From the NCBI GenBank assembly GCA_049322335.1, contig JBMORL010000003.1, positions 1-38,172 on the forward strand: DNA of 38,172 nucleotides, read 5' to 3'. The first letter of the stretch is position 1, and every line of letters begins with the position of its first letter. Below, piece by piece: positions 1 through 7,082 of this stretch. The DNA comes from JBMORL01 sp049322335. GTDB lineage: Bacteria > Bacteroidota > Bacteroidia > Flavobacteriales_D > UBA2798. The notes beneath the pieces were generated by a model, which ran no database searches, was not told where the DNA came from, and saw nothing but the letters and a program-made list of their open reading frames with translations. A program made the position numbers and the translations under genes.

Positions 1-44
1 TTTAAAAGAAAGCATTACTTTCGGAAATTATAAAAATACGCACA

Positions 45-971
45 ATGAAAAATTATCATGCCCTTTTGCTTTTTGGTTTTATTTCTTTGCAATTATCCGC
101 ACAGGTAACGGAAAAGAATTATAAAATCTATTCCGTAAAACTCGGGAAAGAAGTAACGCTGAATGATATTGCAGAGGACATGAAAAATGCGGACGTTCTT
201 TTTTTCGGGGAAGAACACAATGATTCTGTCGGGCACTACCTCGAGGCAAAAATGTTTGAAGCGTTGTTTGCTAAATTCAACTCCGGCCTTGCCCTGTCGA
301 TGGAAATGTTTGACCGTGATGTGCAACATGTAATGAATGAATACCTCAAAGGGTTTATCAGGGAGAAAAATTTTAATAAAGATGCCCGTGTATGGAGCAA
401 CTACAGGGATTATCGTCCCATGGTGGAATTTGCAAAAGCAAATAAACTGGATGTGATTTGTGCCAATGCTCCTTCCCGCTATACCAATCTTGCGGGGAGA
501 AAAGGGCAAAAAGCACTGATGGAATTACCTGCCGAATCAAAAAAATTCTTTGCCCCTCTTCCCTACGACACAGCCAGTGGAAAATATTACGATAAATTAA
601 TGGCGCTTTCCGGGCATACTCCGGTAAATCCGAAAGATACTGCAGCTAAAAAAGTACAGCCAATGAACATGGGTGGATTTAGCCTGGTAACCGGACAATC
701 TTTGTGGGATGCTACTATGGCCTATTCCATTTCAGAATACCTGAAAAAGAATAAAGGGAAAAAAGTTTTCCAGGTGAACGGAAGGTTTCACAGCGACCAG
801 GGATTTGCCGTGGTTACCCAATTAAAAAAATACAGCCCAAAAGTAAGAACACTGGTTATTTCCACCGGCAGCGATGAATCGTTCCCCAATATTGATTGGG
901 AAAAATTTAAACACGAAGGAGATTATATTATCATTACCGATCCGGAAGTGCCGAAGACGTATAAAGAGTGA
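45..971 (+). CDS. ChaN-like (DUF399/Tiki superfamily) exported protein
   Basis: The 308-aa product begins with a type I signal peptide (hydrophobic residues 6-17, then LSAQ). No lipobox cysteine is visible, so it is probably periplasmic and not a lipoprotein like Campylobacter ChaN. The family signature FFGEEHND lies at about residues 53-60, with SMEMFDRDVQ further on and a late NGRFHSDQGF containing His249. These are the conserved acidic and histidine residues of the ChaN/EreA-like/Tiki fold. ChaN itself binds haem and is linked to iron uptake, while other members are hydrolase-like, so the substrate here is unknown. The gene converges on the siroheme gene with only 14 bases between stop codons. 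Pairing a tetrapyrrole-binding family with a siroheme gene is suggestive only. The ATG at 45 gives a clean signal peptide. Confidence 0.8.
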   Translation: MKNYHALLLFGFISLQLSAQVTEKNYKIYSVKLGKEVTLNDIAEDMKNADVLFFGEEHNDSVGHYLEAKMFEALFAKFNSGLALSMEMFDRDVQHVMNEYLKGFIREKNFNKDARVWSNYRDYRPMVEFAKANKLDVICANAPSRYTNLAGRKGQKALMELPAESKKFFAPLPYDTASGKYYDKLMALSGHTPVNPKDTAAKKVQPMNMGGFSLVTGQSLWDATMAYSISEYLKKNKGKKVFQVNGRFHSDQGFAVVTQLKKYSPKVRTLVISTGSDESFPNIDWEKFKHEGDYIIITDPEVPKTYKE

Positions 972-985
972 TAGTTTTTACTGTC

Positions 986-1543
986 TTAAATCTTTAAGTC
1001 CCTGGTGATCTCATTCATTATCTCCACTTTTTCCTTAAAACTGCCTTTTAATTCTTTTCGTATTTCGTGAATGTTACGGATAAGTTCATCTATATCATCA
1101 GGAATCACATCATTAAAAAATTCTTTCAGCCTTCGTGCCAGTATGGGCGATTTTCCATTGGTAGAGAATGCAATTTTAAGGTCGCCTTTTTGTATAACAG
1201 AGGATAAATAAAAGTCGCATAACTCAGGCATGTCGGCTGCGTTGACGAGGATATTATTTTTTCGGGCCAGATTCGAAACATACAAATTCAATTCCCGGTT
1301 TCTTGTAGCTGCAATTACCAGTTGTTTATCAAAAAGATCACTTTCTTCAAATTCTTTCTGTATAAATTCCACGTTCTTAAAACGTAAAACATTTTTCGAA
1401 AAATTCCGTGCCACTACTGTAATTCCGGCACCGGGAGAATTGGCAGTAACCGAAACCAATTTTTCTTCAGCTACTTCCTTTCCACCCACTATCAGCAGGT
1501 TTAACTGTTCAGCTTTAAGATATATCGGATATAAGTGATTCAT
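986..1543 (-). CDS. Precorrin-2 dehydrogenase/sirohydrochlorin ferrochelatase-type protein (CysG N-terminal half)
   Basis: This 185-aa protein matches the N-terminal bifunctional module of CysG (Met8p-like). It oxidises precorrin-2 with NAD+ and can insert Fe2+ to give siroheme. Visible features are a Rossmann start (LLIVGGKEVAEEK, about residues 16-28), the VNAADMPE segment whose Asp sits where CysG has its catalytic Asp, and AFSTNGKSPILARRLKEF, matching the SSGGTSPVLARLLR region of CysG. The methyltransferase half of CysG is absent and is supplied by the neighbouring gene. It is the last gene of the minus-strand sulfur unit, separated from the methyltransferase by a 170-base repeat-filled spacer carrying a strong hairpin. 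Its expression may therefore be partly uncoupled from the genes upstream. Confidence 0.88.
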   Translation of the reverse strand: MNHLYPIYLKAEQLNLLIVGGKEVAEEKLVSVTANSPGAGITVVARNFSKNVLRFKNVEFIQKEFEESDLFDKQLVIAATRNRELNLYVSNLARKNNILVNAADMPELCDFYLSSVIQKGDLKIAFSTNGKSPILARRLKEFFNDVIPDDIDELIRNIHEIRKELKGSFKEKVEIMNEITRDLKI

Positions 1544-1560
1544 GACAATTTTTGGTTTTG

Positions 1561-1714
1561 AGATGTTAGACAGGAAGATATTAGATGTTAGACAAATGCA
1601 GATGGGAAGATGTTAGATATATGATGTGGAAATTGTATTTGTTTTTTCTGACGAAGTCAGAAAAAACATCTAACATCTAACACCACGCCAGTGCGCGTGG
1701 CAAGTCTAACATCT
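1561..1714. repeat. Intergenic repeat cluster: direct and inverted AGATGTTAGA copies around hairpins
   Basis: The 10-mer AGATGTTAGA occurs at 1561-1570, 1583-1592 and 1608-1617. Its reverse complement TCTAACATCT occurs at 1669-1678 and 1705-1714. Between and among them lie a perfect 12-bp hairpin (1641-1667) and a 6-bp CCACGC/GCGTGG hairpin (1683-1700). The two repeat orientations face each other, so the whole spacer could fold into one long structure. It sits inside the siroheme operon and its last copy touches the stop codon of the methyltransferase gene. No coding function is seen. Confidence 0.8.
1641..1667. terminator. Perfect 12-bp hairpin, possible bidirectional terminator
   Basis: GTTTTTTCTGAC and GTCAGAAAAAAC pair perfectly around a GAA loop. 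Because the arms are T-rich and A-rich, a U-run ends the stem on either strand, so it could terminate in both directions. On the minus strand it would lie between the methyltransferase and dehydrogenase genes of one pathway. On the plus strand it lies beyond the convergent ChaN-like gene. The GC part is short (CTGAC), so strength is uncertain. Confidence 0.5.
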
Positions 1715-2511
1715 CAATTCAGCGCTATCTGACTTTTGAAATAGAAACGATCCAGCATTTGTTTTCTGAATTTTTCGTGTTCACGTACCACTTCTCCTAT
1801 CACAATAATGGCAGGTGCGCCCAGTGATTCATTTTCTGCAATTTTTTCCATTTCTTCTACAGTGCCCACACCAATTTTTTCTTCAGGCAGCGAACCATTT
1901 TGAATAATGGCAAACGGAGTTTCTTTTTTTCCGTAAAAGGAAAAAACTTCACGAATCTCTTTCAGTTTTTTCATTCCCATCAATATCACAACGGTGGCGC
2001 TGGATTGTGCAGCCAGCTTAACGTCTTCTGAAAGTTTTCCGTTTCGCGTAGTGCCTGTAATTACCCAAAAGCTTTCATTGGTGCCTCTTTTTGTAAGTGG
2101 AATTTTTTGTAATTCAGGAACAGCAACCGAACTGCTTATTCCCGGCACAAGTGTGGTTTCAATGCCGAGAGATTCGGCAAATACCAGTTCTTCATGCCCC
2201 CGTCCGAAAACAAAAGGATCACCACCTTTCAGGCGCACCACATGTCCGTAGGAAAAGGCATATTTTGCAATCAGTGAATGAATTTCATATTGTTTGTAGG
2301 TGTGATGGTCTGCCCTTTTTCCTACATAAATTATTTTGGCATCACGTTTTGCGTATTTCAGCAGTTCGCGGTTCACCAATGCATCATACAGAATGGCGTC
2401 AGCTTCTTCAATAGCTTTAATTCCTTTTAGAGTTATCAGTTCTGCATCACCCGGCCCGGCCCCGACAAGTGACAGTTTGGGTTGTATGTTTTTTTTAGTG
2501 AGTGTTGACAT
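1714..2511 (-). CDS. cobA: Uroporphyrinogen-III C-methyltransferase (SUMT)
   Basis: This SAM-dependent enzyme methylates uroporphyrinogen III twice to give precorrin-2, the first step toward siroheme. The sequence carries the family hallmarks in order: LVGAGPGDAELITLKG near the N-terminus, YVGKR, VRLKGGDPFVFGRGHEE, VPGISSSVAVPELQKIPLT, WVITGTT and VILMGMKKL. I chose the ATG at 2511, which gives an N-terminus (MSTLTKKNIQPKLSLVG) of usual length. An in-frame ATG at 2538 would add nine lysine-rich residues. Either start overlaps the end of the reductase gene (17 or 44 bases), so the two are transcribed and probably translated together. The product feeds the neighbouring dehydrogenase and supplies the reductase cofactor. 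Confidence 0.92.
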   Translation of the reverse strand: MSTLTKKNIQPKLSLVGAGPGDAELITLKGIKAIEEADAILYDALVNRELLKYAKRDAKIIYVGKRADHHTYKQYEIHSLIAKYAFSYGHVVRLKGGDPFVFGRGHEELVFAESLGIETTLVPGISSSVAVPELQKIPLTKRGTNESFWVITGTTRNGKLSEDVKLAAQSSATVVILMGMKKLKEIREVFSFYGKKETPFAIIQNGSLPEEKIGVGTVEEMEKIAENESLGAPAIIVIGEVVREHEKFRKQMLDRFYFKSQIALN

Positions 2512-4615
2512 GGTTGTTTTCTTTTTTTCGTATAACACTTATTATCTTATAAAATTCTTCTGCTTCCCTGTAGTATTCAAAAGCAAATTCGGGAGAAGGC
2601 TCGTTTTTGTGAATGGCATATACCTTTTCAGAAAAATTTTTGGCCCCGGAATAAAAATCACCCTTTTCGGTTATTTCTTTTTCAAAATCAGAAATAATTC
2701 CTGCCTGTGAATTGGTTTTTATTCCATTATTCACCAATACGGCTTTTGCACCGCTGATAAACGTGCTGTAGCTGTAATAAATACTGTCGGAATATTTTTC
2801 TTCCTTCAGTGCATTTTTTGCATTGTCGAGTTTTTCTTCTGTTTCAAACAGCATGGTTCCCACCAGGTCAATTACTACTCCGGCACATTCTCCCACACCA
2901 ATAGCCTGGCGGTAATTTTCAGTATGCCCCCAGTCGATGAATTCATCCTCCGTTACTTCTTTTTCGGCTACCGGTTTCAGCAAATCGTAAAAAAATATTT
3001 TCCCCTTTCGTTGGTAATAGCTGTTAAATGTTTCATTTTTTTCTGACTGTTTGCTGAAATCATCCAGCAGAATCCTCAGCGCATCCGGCCCTCTTCGGGA
3101 AGGAAATTTTATCACTTTATCTGCTATAATCCCTTCACCGTTACCCAGGCTTCCGCCTCCCAGCAATAGCTGAAGGGCAGGGGCAACACGGTTTCCGCTT
3201 TTAATTGTACTTCCGTGAAAACCGATCTGCGCGAGTCCGTGTTGTCCGCATGAATTCATGCAACCACTTATTTTTATTTTAATATTTTTTTCATACAAAA
3301 AATCATGATATTCTTCCGCAATTACTTTTTCCAACTCACGTGTTATGCCATAACTGCTGGCAATTCCGAGGTTACAGGTATCGGTTCCCGGGCATGCAGT
3401 AATGTCTCCCGTACTGTTGGCGCCCGGCCGGGCAAATCCGATAGTATCCAGTTCATGAAACAATGCGGGAAGATTTTCTGCCGTTACAAATTTCAACAGG
3501 ATATTTTGCTCAATGGTAAAACGGATGTCATCGGCAGCAAAACGATGGATAATTTCTGCGAGTACCCTGGCCTGTTTTGAATTGAAATTTCCTGTTTGCA
3601 GCTTTATAAATACACCATAATATCCTTTTTTCTTTTGTTCAAATACATTCGATTTTAGCCAACGGTCATATTTTTCAATATCCAGATCGCCACTATAAAA
3701 AACAGAAGATTTTTTCGCATAATTCTGTGAAACGGGTTTCAAATTCAGCTGAAAGGTTTTTTCAGGAAGAGTGATCTCTTCTTTCTTCGCGAGGTCAAGA
3801 ATTTTTTCCAAACCAAATTCTTCCAAAAGATACTTAAACCGGGCTTTGTTTCTTTTGGATCTTTCTCCGTAACGGTCAAAAACGCGGAGAAGACTTTCGG
3901 TAAACGGAATTATTTTTTCTGCTTCCAGGAATTCAAAAGCGGTTTGTGCAGGATAGGGTTGCGCACCCAGTCCGCCACCGATCACCACTTTAAAACCACG
4001 GATTTCTTTTCCGCTTATGATTTTAATTTTCGGAATAAACCCTGCATCATGAATAAAAGTATAAGCCGAATCTTTTTCTGAGGAAGAAAAAGAAATTTTA
4101 AATTTTCTTCCCAGTTCCTGTCCCACAGGGTTGCGTAAAAAATATTCGAACATGGCTTGTGCGTAAGGCGAAACATCAAATGGCTCTTCCGGGTCGATTC
4201 CTGCCAGCGGAGAAGCGGTGATGTTCCTTACCGTATTTCCGCAGGCTTCCCGTAATGTAATTCCGTCTTTTTCCAGTTCAGCCCATAGTTGCGGAGTTCT
4301 TTCCAGTGCAACATAATGTATTTGTACGTCCTGCCGGGTAGTTACATGCAGATTCCCGTTGGAGTACTCATCACTTACCGAGGCTATGCGCAGTAATTGT
4401 TTGACAGATAATTTTCCATAGGGAATCTTTATCCGTATCATCTGAACTCCCTGTTGTCGTTGACCATAAACGCCACGAGCCAGCCGCAATGCGCGGAATT
4501 TTTCATCCGGAATTTTTCCTTCTTTATAAAGATGGATTTTTTCGGCCAGGTGAAGTATGTCTTTTTCCACCACCGGGTTGTCAAGGTCTTCCAGTTCGTG
4601 TCGGAACGATTTCAT
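2495..4615 (-). CDS. Siroheme [4Fe-4S] sulfite/nitrite reductase with C-terminal HEPN-like domain
   Basis: The 706-aa protein has the two-repeat ferredoxin-dependent reductase core in roughly residues 1-540, including ARGVYGQRQQGVQMIRIKIP and HVTTRQDVQIHYV. The cluster/siroheme cysteines are visible as ACPGTDTC (Cys408, Cys414) and SGCMNSC (Cys452, Cys456), the C-x5-C and C-x3-C pattern of this superfamily. The core reduces sulfite to sulfide or nitrite to ammonia with six electrons. The tail (about 560-706) is all-helical and resembles HEPN domains seen on Bacteroidota homologues, but I see no R-x4-6-H RNase motif in it. With only siroheme genes downstream and a Cys/Met leader upstream, I favour assimilatory sulfite reduction. 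Its start overlaps the 48-aa ORF by ATGA. Confidence 0.88.
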   Translation of the reverse strand: MKSFRHELEDLDNPVVEKDILHLAEKIHLYKEGKIPDEKFRALRLARGVYGQRQQGVQMIRIKIPYGKLSVKQLLRIASVSDEYSNGNLHVTTRQDVQIHYVALERTPQLWAELEKDGITLREACGNTVRNITASPLAGIDPEEPFDVSPYAQAMFEYFLRNPVGQELGRKFKISFSSSEKDSAYTFIHDAGFIPKIKIISGKEIRGFKVVIGGGLGAQPYPAQTAFEFLEAEKIIPFTESLLRVFDRYGERSKRNKARFKYLLEEFGLEKILDLAKKEEITLPEKTFQLNLKPVSQNYAKKSSVFYSGDLDIEKYDRWLKSNVFEQKKKGYYGVFIKLQTGNFNSKQARVLAEIIHRFAADDIRFTIEQNILLKFVTAENLPALFHELDTIGFARPGANSTGDITACPGTDTCNLGIASSYGITRELEKVIAEEYHDFLYEKNIKIKISGCMNSCGQHGLAQIGFHGSTIKSGNRVAPALQLLLGGGSLGNGEGIIADKVIKFPSRRGPDALRILLDDFSKQSEKNETFNSYYQRKGKIFFYDLLKPVAEKEVTEDEFIDWGHTENYRQAIGVGECAGVVIDLVGTMLFETEEKLDNAKNALKEEKYSDSIYYSYSTFISGAKAVLVNNGIKTNSQAGIISDFEKEITEKGDFYSGAKNFSEKVYAIHKNEPSPEFAFEYYREAEEFYKIISVIRKKENNHVNTH

Positions 4616-4758
4616 GCAGCAATTTTTTCAGAGGGTTTATACAGTCGTTGTTTTTTCGGAACGCGTTTTTCGTTTTTCACCTTTTCGGCAATAACAGCTG
4701 TAGACATTCTTAATGAAATGGCCAGGAAAAGCTGGCGTTGTGTTTCTGTGAGTATCAT
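4612..4758 (-). CDS. Small 48-aa ORF translationally coupled to the reductase gene
   Basis: An ORF starts with ATG at 4758 and ends at a TGA (4614-4612) that overlaps the reductase ATG as ATGA. The peptide begins MILTETQRQLFLAISLRM, has a mildly hydrophobic helix-like stretch, and ends in a strongly basic half rich in Lys and Arg (KNEKRVPKKQR and so on). It contains no cysteine, so it does not look like a third sensing leader. It lies downstream of the second terminator and would be made only after read-through. I recognise no family. It could be a small accessory protein or simply a coupling ORF that delivers ribosomes to the reductase start. Confidence 0.55.
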   Translation of the reverse strand: MILTETQRQLFLAISLRMSTAVIAEKVKNEKRVPKKQRLYKPSEKIAA

Positions 4759-4790
4759 GGCTTTTGTTTTTTTAAGTTTAAGTTTTACTA

Positions 4791-4830
4791 AAATGAAAAA
4801 GGGGCCGATCCTTTCCGGAAAAGCCCCTTT
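4791..4830 (-). terminator. Attenuator terminator 2 of the sulfur operon leader
   Basis: On the minus strand AAAGGGGC (4830-4823) pairs with GCCCCTTT (4805-4798). The inner TTTCCGGAAA can add a small extra stem, and the T-rich run TTTTTCATTT follows. It sits 23 bases after the leader 2 stop codon and before the 48-aa ORF. Its 5' part, GGCTTTTCC (4825-4817), is complementary to GGAAAGAGCC (4869-4860) inside leader 2 with one bulged G. Formation of that alternative helix would block the terminator. Confidence 0.8.
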
Positions 4831-4852
4831 AAATGGTAAATGCTGAATAGTA

Positions 4853-4942
4853 TCAACACGGCTCTTTCCGGTGTGTGGTGAGATGCCACATCATCATGCA
4901 ACAGCACATGCAATACATTTTTATGATTCCTGTTTTTGTCAT
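4853..4942 (-). CDS. Cys/Met-rich leader peptide 2 (attenuation)
   Basis: A 29-codon ORF runs from ATG at 4942 to TGA at 4855-4853. An internal in-frame ATG at 4918 would give 21 aa. The core reads MYCMCCCMMMW: four Cys and five Met codons within eleven, and a further Cys codon directly before the stop. Such a run is far from what ordinary proteins show. The ORF begins seven bases after the U-tract of terminator 1 and its end overlaps the strand 4869-4860 that can pair with terminator 2. A ribosome stalled on the Cys cluster (4912-4898) would leave that strand free, and one reaching the stop would cover it. This is the geometry of ribosome-mediated attenuation, responding to charged tRNA-Cys and/or tRNA-Met. 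Confidence 0.75.
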   Translation of the reverse strand: MTKTGIIKMYCMCCCMMMWHLTTHRKEPC

Positions 4943-4948
4943 TGGTTC

Positions 4949-4980
4949 AAAAAAAAACGCCTCCTGTTTTCGGGAGGCGT
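4949..4980 (-). terminator. Attenuator terminator 1 of the sulfur operon leader
   Basis: On the minus strand ACGCCTCC (4980-4973) pairs perfectly with GGAGGCGT (4964-4957) around an 8-base loop, followed by an uninterrupted T run to 4949. This is the strongest intrinsic terminator in the window. It lies between leader 1 and leader 2, where no gene has yet been completed, which is expected of an attenuator and not of a normal gene end. CTCCC (4976-4972) can pair with GGGAG (5021-5017) just after the leader 1 stop, giving a short candidate antiterminator. Confidence 0.85.
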
Positions 4981-5023
4981 GGATTATTTAAAATTAAATT
5001 AACCGGTTTGAATTCTCTCCCTT

Positions 5024-5092
5024 TTATGCAATGGTATACCAGCAGCACATCATGCTGTGGTTCATCATATAAAAGTGGCTGATCAATTTCAT
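5024..5092 (-). CDS. Cys/Met-rich leader peptide 1 (attenuation)
   Basis: An ORF ends at TAA 5026-5024. From the ATG at 5092 it encodes 22 aa. From the ATG at 5068, which leaves more room after the promoter, it encodes 14 aa: MMNHSMMCCWYTIA. It contains tandem Met-Met and Cys-Cys codons close to the end and precedes terminator 1. GGGAG (5021-5017) starts two bases past the stop, so a ribosome finishing the peptide would mask it, whereas one stalled at the Cys codons (5047-5042) would leave it free to pair with the terminator arm. It repeats the design of leader 2 with unrelated flanking sequence. Confidence 0.7.
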   Translation of the reverse strand: MKLISHFYMMNHSMMCCWYTIA

Positions 5093-5097
5093 GGGGG

Positions 5098-5105
5098 CAA
5101 ATATA
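5098..5105 (-). promoter_or_regulatory. Bacteroidota -7 element (TATATTTG) of the sulfur operon
   Basis: TATATTTG matches the Bacteroidota consensus TAnnTTTG exactly. It lies directly upstream of leader 1 (five C residues before the ATG at 5092), so transcription would start at about that ATG. I see no convincing -33 TTTG. Confidence 0.6.
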
Positions 5106-5264
5106 GAAAAGATTTTATTGCTGTCCATAAAAAATAGATCATCTTGTTAAGATTTGCCCTATCCCTTTTGTTGTGCATTGTAAAATTTAACACGTTGGTC
5201 AAAATCATTTCCATTCCTGCTCAAAAATCCTTATCTTGCACTGTTAACCATAAACCCATACCAC

Positions 5265-6956
5265 ATGAAGAAATCTCTACTTTTAGTAAGCGCTGTACTG
5301 TTCAGCATTGGTTTTTCTTCGGCCCAAACCATGGATGTGCTGCCTTTTTCATCCATAGAAAACCTGGCTGAATTTGAAAAGGGGCTTCCCCATATTGCTC
5401 TTCCTCCCATCAATCTTGAGCAAGCTGCTCTGGAAGATGCAGAAGGAGATAAAACCGGAGGGGTTACCAAATTTGCCCGATCCATTTATACCAACATTAC
5501 CCTGCAAACTGCCGGGATATGGTCGGTATTGCCAAATGGCGACCGTGTGTGGCGTATCCGTGTGAGTTCACCGGGCGCACATGCACTAATTCCATATTTC
5601 AACGATTTTTATATCCCCGAAGGCGGAAGACTGCATATTTATAATGATGATAAAACAGATATGCTGGGAGCATTTACCAGTATAAATAACAGCGATTCAA
5701 GATTGTTTGCTACCTGGTTTATTCATGGTGAAAGCATGATTCTTGAATATTACGAACCGGTTGATGTAGCCGGCCAGGGAGTTATCAGTCTGAATGAAGT
5801 GGGGTATTGTTATCGTTATGTAGACAATGAATTGTCTGAAATTCCCCAGAGAGGGCTTTCGGATGTTTGTGAAGTGGATGTAAATTGTCCCGAAGGGGCC
5901 AGCTGGGTGGATCAAAGAGATGGGGCCTGCCGTATTGTTGTGAAAGTTGGTGCCTCTACAGGATACTGCTCTGGTTCATTGATCAATAATACAGCACAGG
6001 ATTGCAAGAATTATATTCTCACTGCACTTCACTGTGCACTTGGAACCCAGGGAAATAATGCCTCTATTGCTTCCACCAGTGATTTCAACCAATGGGTTTT
6101 CCGATTTAACTTCCAGCGTTCAGGATGTTTAACAGGAACCAATTCAGGAAACCAGGGGCTTACCGGGTGTACGCTCCGTGCTCATAGTAATGATGGAGGT
6201 GGTGATACAGGATCGGATTTCCTTTTGGTAGAACTTAATTCTGTTACAGGAATTCCTGCATCCTATAATGTATACTATAGTGGTTGGGACAGGAATTCAT
6301 CACCCAGTCCATCAACAGGCGTAGGAATTCACCATCCGGCCGGGGACTATAAAAAAATATCTACTTATAACACTACCAGTTCTTCAACCTGGGGCGGTAC
6401 TCCGGGAACTCACTGGAGAGTAGTTTGGGTAGCCACCGTAACTGAACATGGAGTAACTGAAGGAGGATCTTCAGGCTCCCCCTTGTTTAATTCTGCAAAA
6501 AGAATTTGCGGAACATTAACCGGTGGAGGATCTTTCTGTTCTACTCCAAGTTCCCCCGACTATTACGGAAAACTTTCCTATCACTGGGCTTCCAATGGAA
6601 CAGGGGCGAACAGAAGGCTGGAATCATGGCTGGATCCGGGTACTACCGGGGCAACTACATTAGATGGAAGAAGAGCCTGTACAGCAGATGTTCCCGAAAT
6701 GGCGCTGGAAGATATTTTTAATCTTTTCCCCAACCCAACAGAAGGCCAGGTAACACTGGATATTACATCTTCCAATAATCAAACATTGTATGTAACGGTG
6801 TATAATACGTTCGGACAATTAGTGAAATCAGAACGAATTCTGCCGGGAACCTATCGCCATACCATCGATCTTTCCACCGAATCGGCCGGTGTGTATGTGG
6901 TGAATGTGAAATCAGGAAACCAGTTTACTTCCAAAAAAGTAATCCTTGAAAAATAA
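5265..6956 (+). CDS. Secreted trypsin-like serine protease with T9SS type A sorting domain
   Basis: The 563-aa protein starts with a signal peptide ending near SSAQ21. After a roughly 180-residue N-terminal region comes a lysyl-endopeptidase-like S1 protease domain. The catalytic triad is visible as LTALHC (His256), GSDFLLVEL (Asp318) and GGSSGSP (Ser403), and several paired cysteines suggest disulfides, as expected outside the cell. The last about 75 residues (FNLFPNPTEGQVTL to SKKVILEK) are a T9SS type A C-terminal domain, so the enzyme should cross the outer membrane by T9SS and be surface-bound or released. It is transcribed alone, divergent from the sulfur operon, and followed by a strong terminator. 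TATCTTGC at 5232-5239 is a possible degenerate -7 element. Confidence 0.9.
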   Translation: MKKSLLLVSAVLFSIGFSSAQTMDVLPFSSIENLAEFEKGLPHIALPPINLEQAALEDAEGDKTGGVTKFARSIYTNITLQTAGIWSVLPNGDRVWRIRVSSPGAHALIPYFNDFYIPEGGRLHIYNDDKTDMLGAFTSINNSDSRLFATWFIHGESMILEYYEPVDVAGQGVISLNEVGYCYRYVDNELSEIPQRGLSDVCEVDVNCPEGASWVDQRDGACRIVVKVGASTGYCSGSLINNTAQDCKNYILTALHCALGTQGNNASIASTSDFNQWVFRFNFQRSGCLTGTNSGNQGLTGCTLRAHSNDGGGDTGSDFLLVELNSVTGIPASYNVYYSGWDRNSSPSPSTGVGIHHPAGDYKKISTYNTTSSSTWGGTPGTHWRVVWVATVTEHGVTEGGSSGSPLFNSAKRICGTLTGGGSFCSTPSSPDYYGKLSYHWASNGTGANRRLESWLDPGTTGATTLDGRRACTADVPEMALEDIFNLFPNPTEGQVTLDITSSNNQTLYVTVYNTFGQLVKSERILPGTYRHTIDLSTESAGVYVVNVKSGNQFTSKKVILEK

Positions 6957-6973
6957 AATTTGATGTATTACAG

Positions 6974-7006
6974 AAAAGGGCTGAAATTATTTCAGCCCTT
7001 TTTTTT
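6974..7006 (+). terminator. Intrinsic terminator after the protease gene
   Basis: AAAAGGGCTGAAA (6974-6986) pairs perfectly with TTTCAGCCCTTTT (6990-7002) around TTA, and the T run continues to 7006. It begins 18 bases after the protease stop codon. Confidence 0.9.
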
Positions 7007-7047
7007 AATTATTTGTCCACAATAATTCCGCTCCCCCGGTTTTTTCG

Positions 7048-7055
7048 TAATTTTG
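7048..7055 (+). promoter_or_regulatory. -7 element (TAATTTTG) of pyrG
   Basis: TAATTTTG fits TAnnTTTG exactly and stands between the preceding terminator and the CTP synthase start. It overlaps an in-frame TTG at 7053, an argument against that TTG being the start codon. Confidence 0.55.
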
Positions 7056-7082
7056 AACCCCGTAGTTACAATGCAACGTTTT

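Noticed and set aside
4791..5105. A SAM riboswitch upstream of the sulfur operon
   Set aside because: I see no SAM-I or SAM-II core pattern. The spacer is explained better by two Cys/Met-rich ORFs each followed by a terminator.
7053..7082. CTP synthase start at TTG 7053 or ATG 7071
   Set aside because: TTG 7053 overlaps the TAATTTTG promoter element, and the family N-terminus is best matched from ATG 7083. ATG 7071 cannot be fully excluded.
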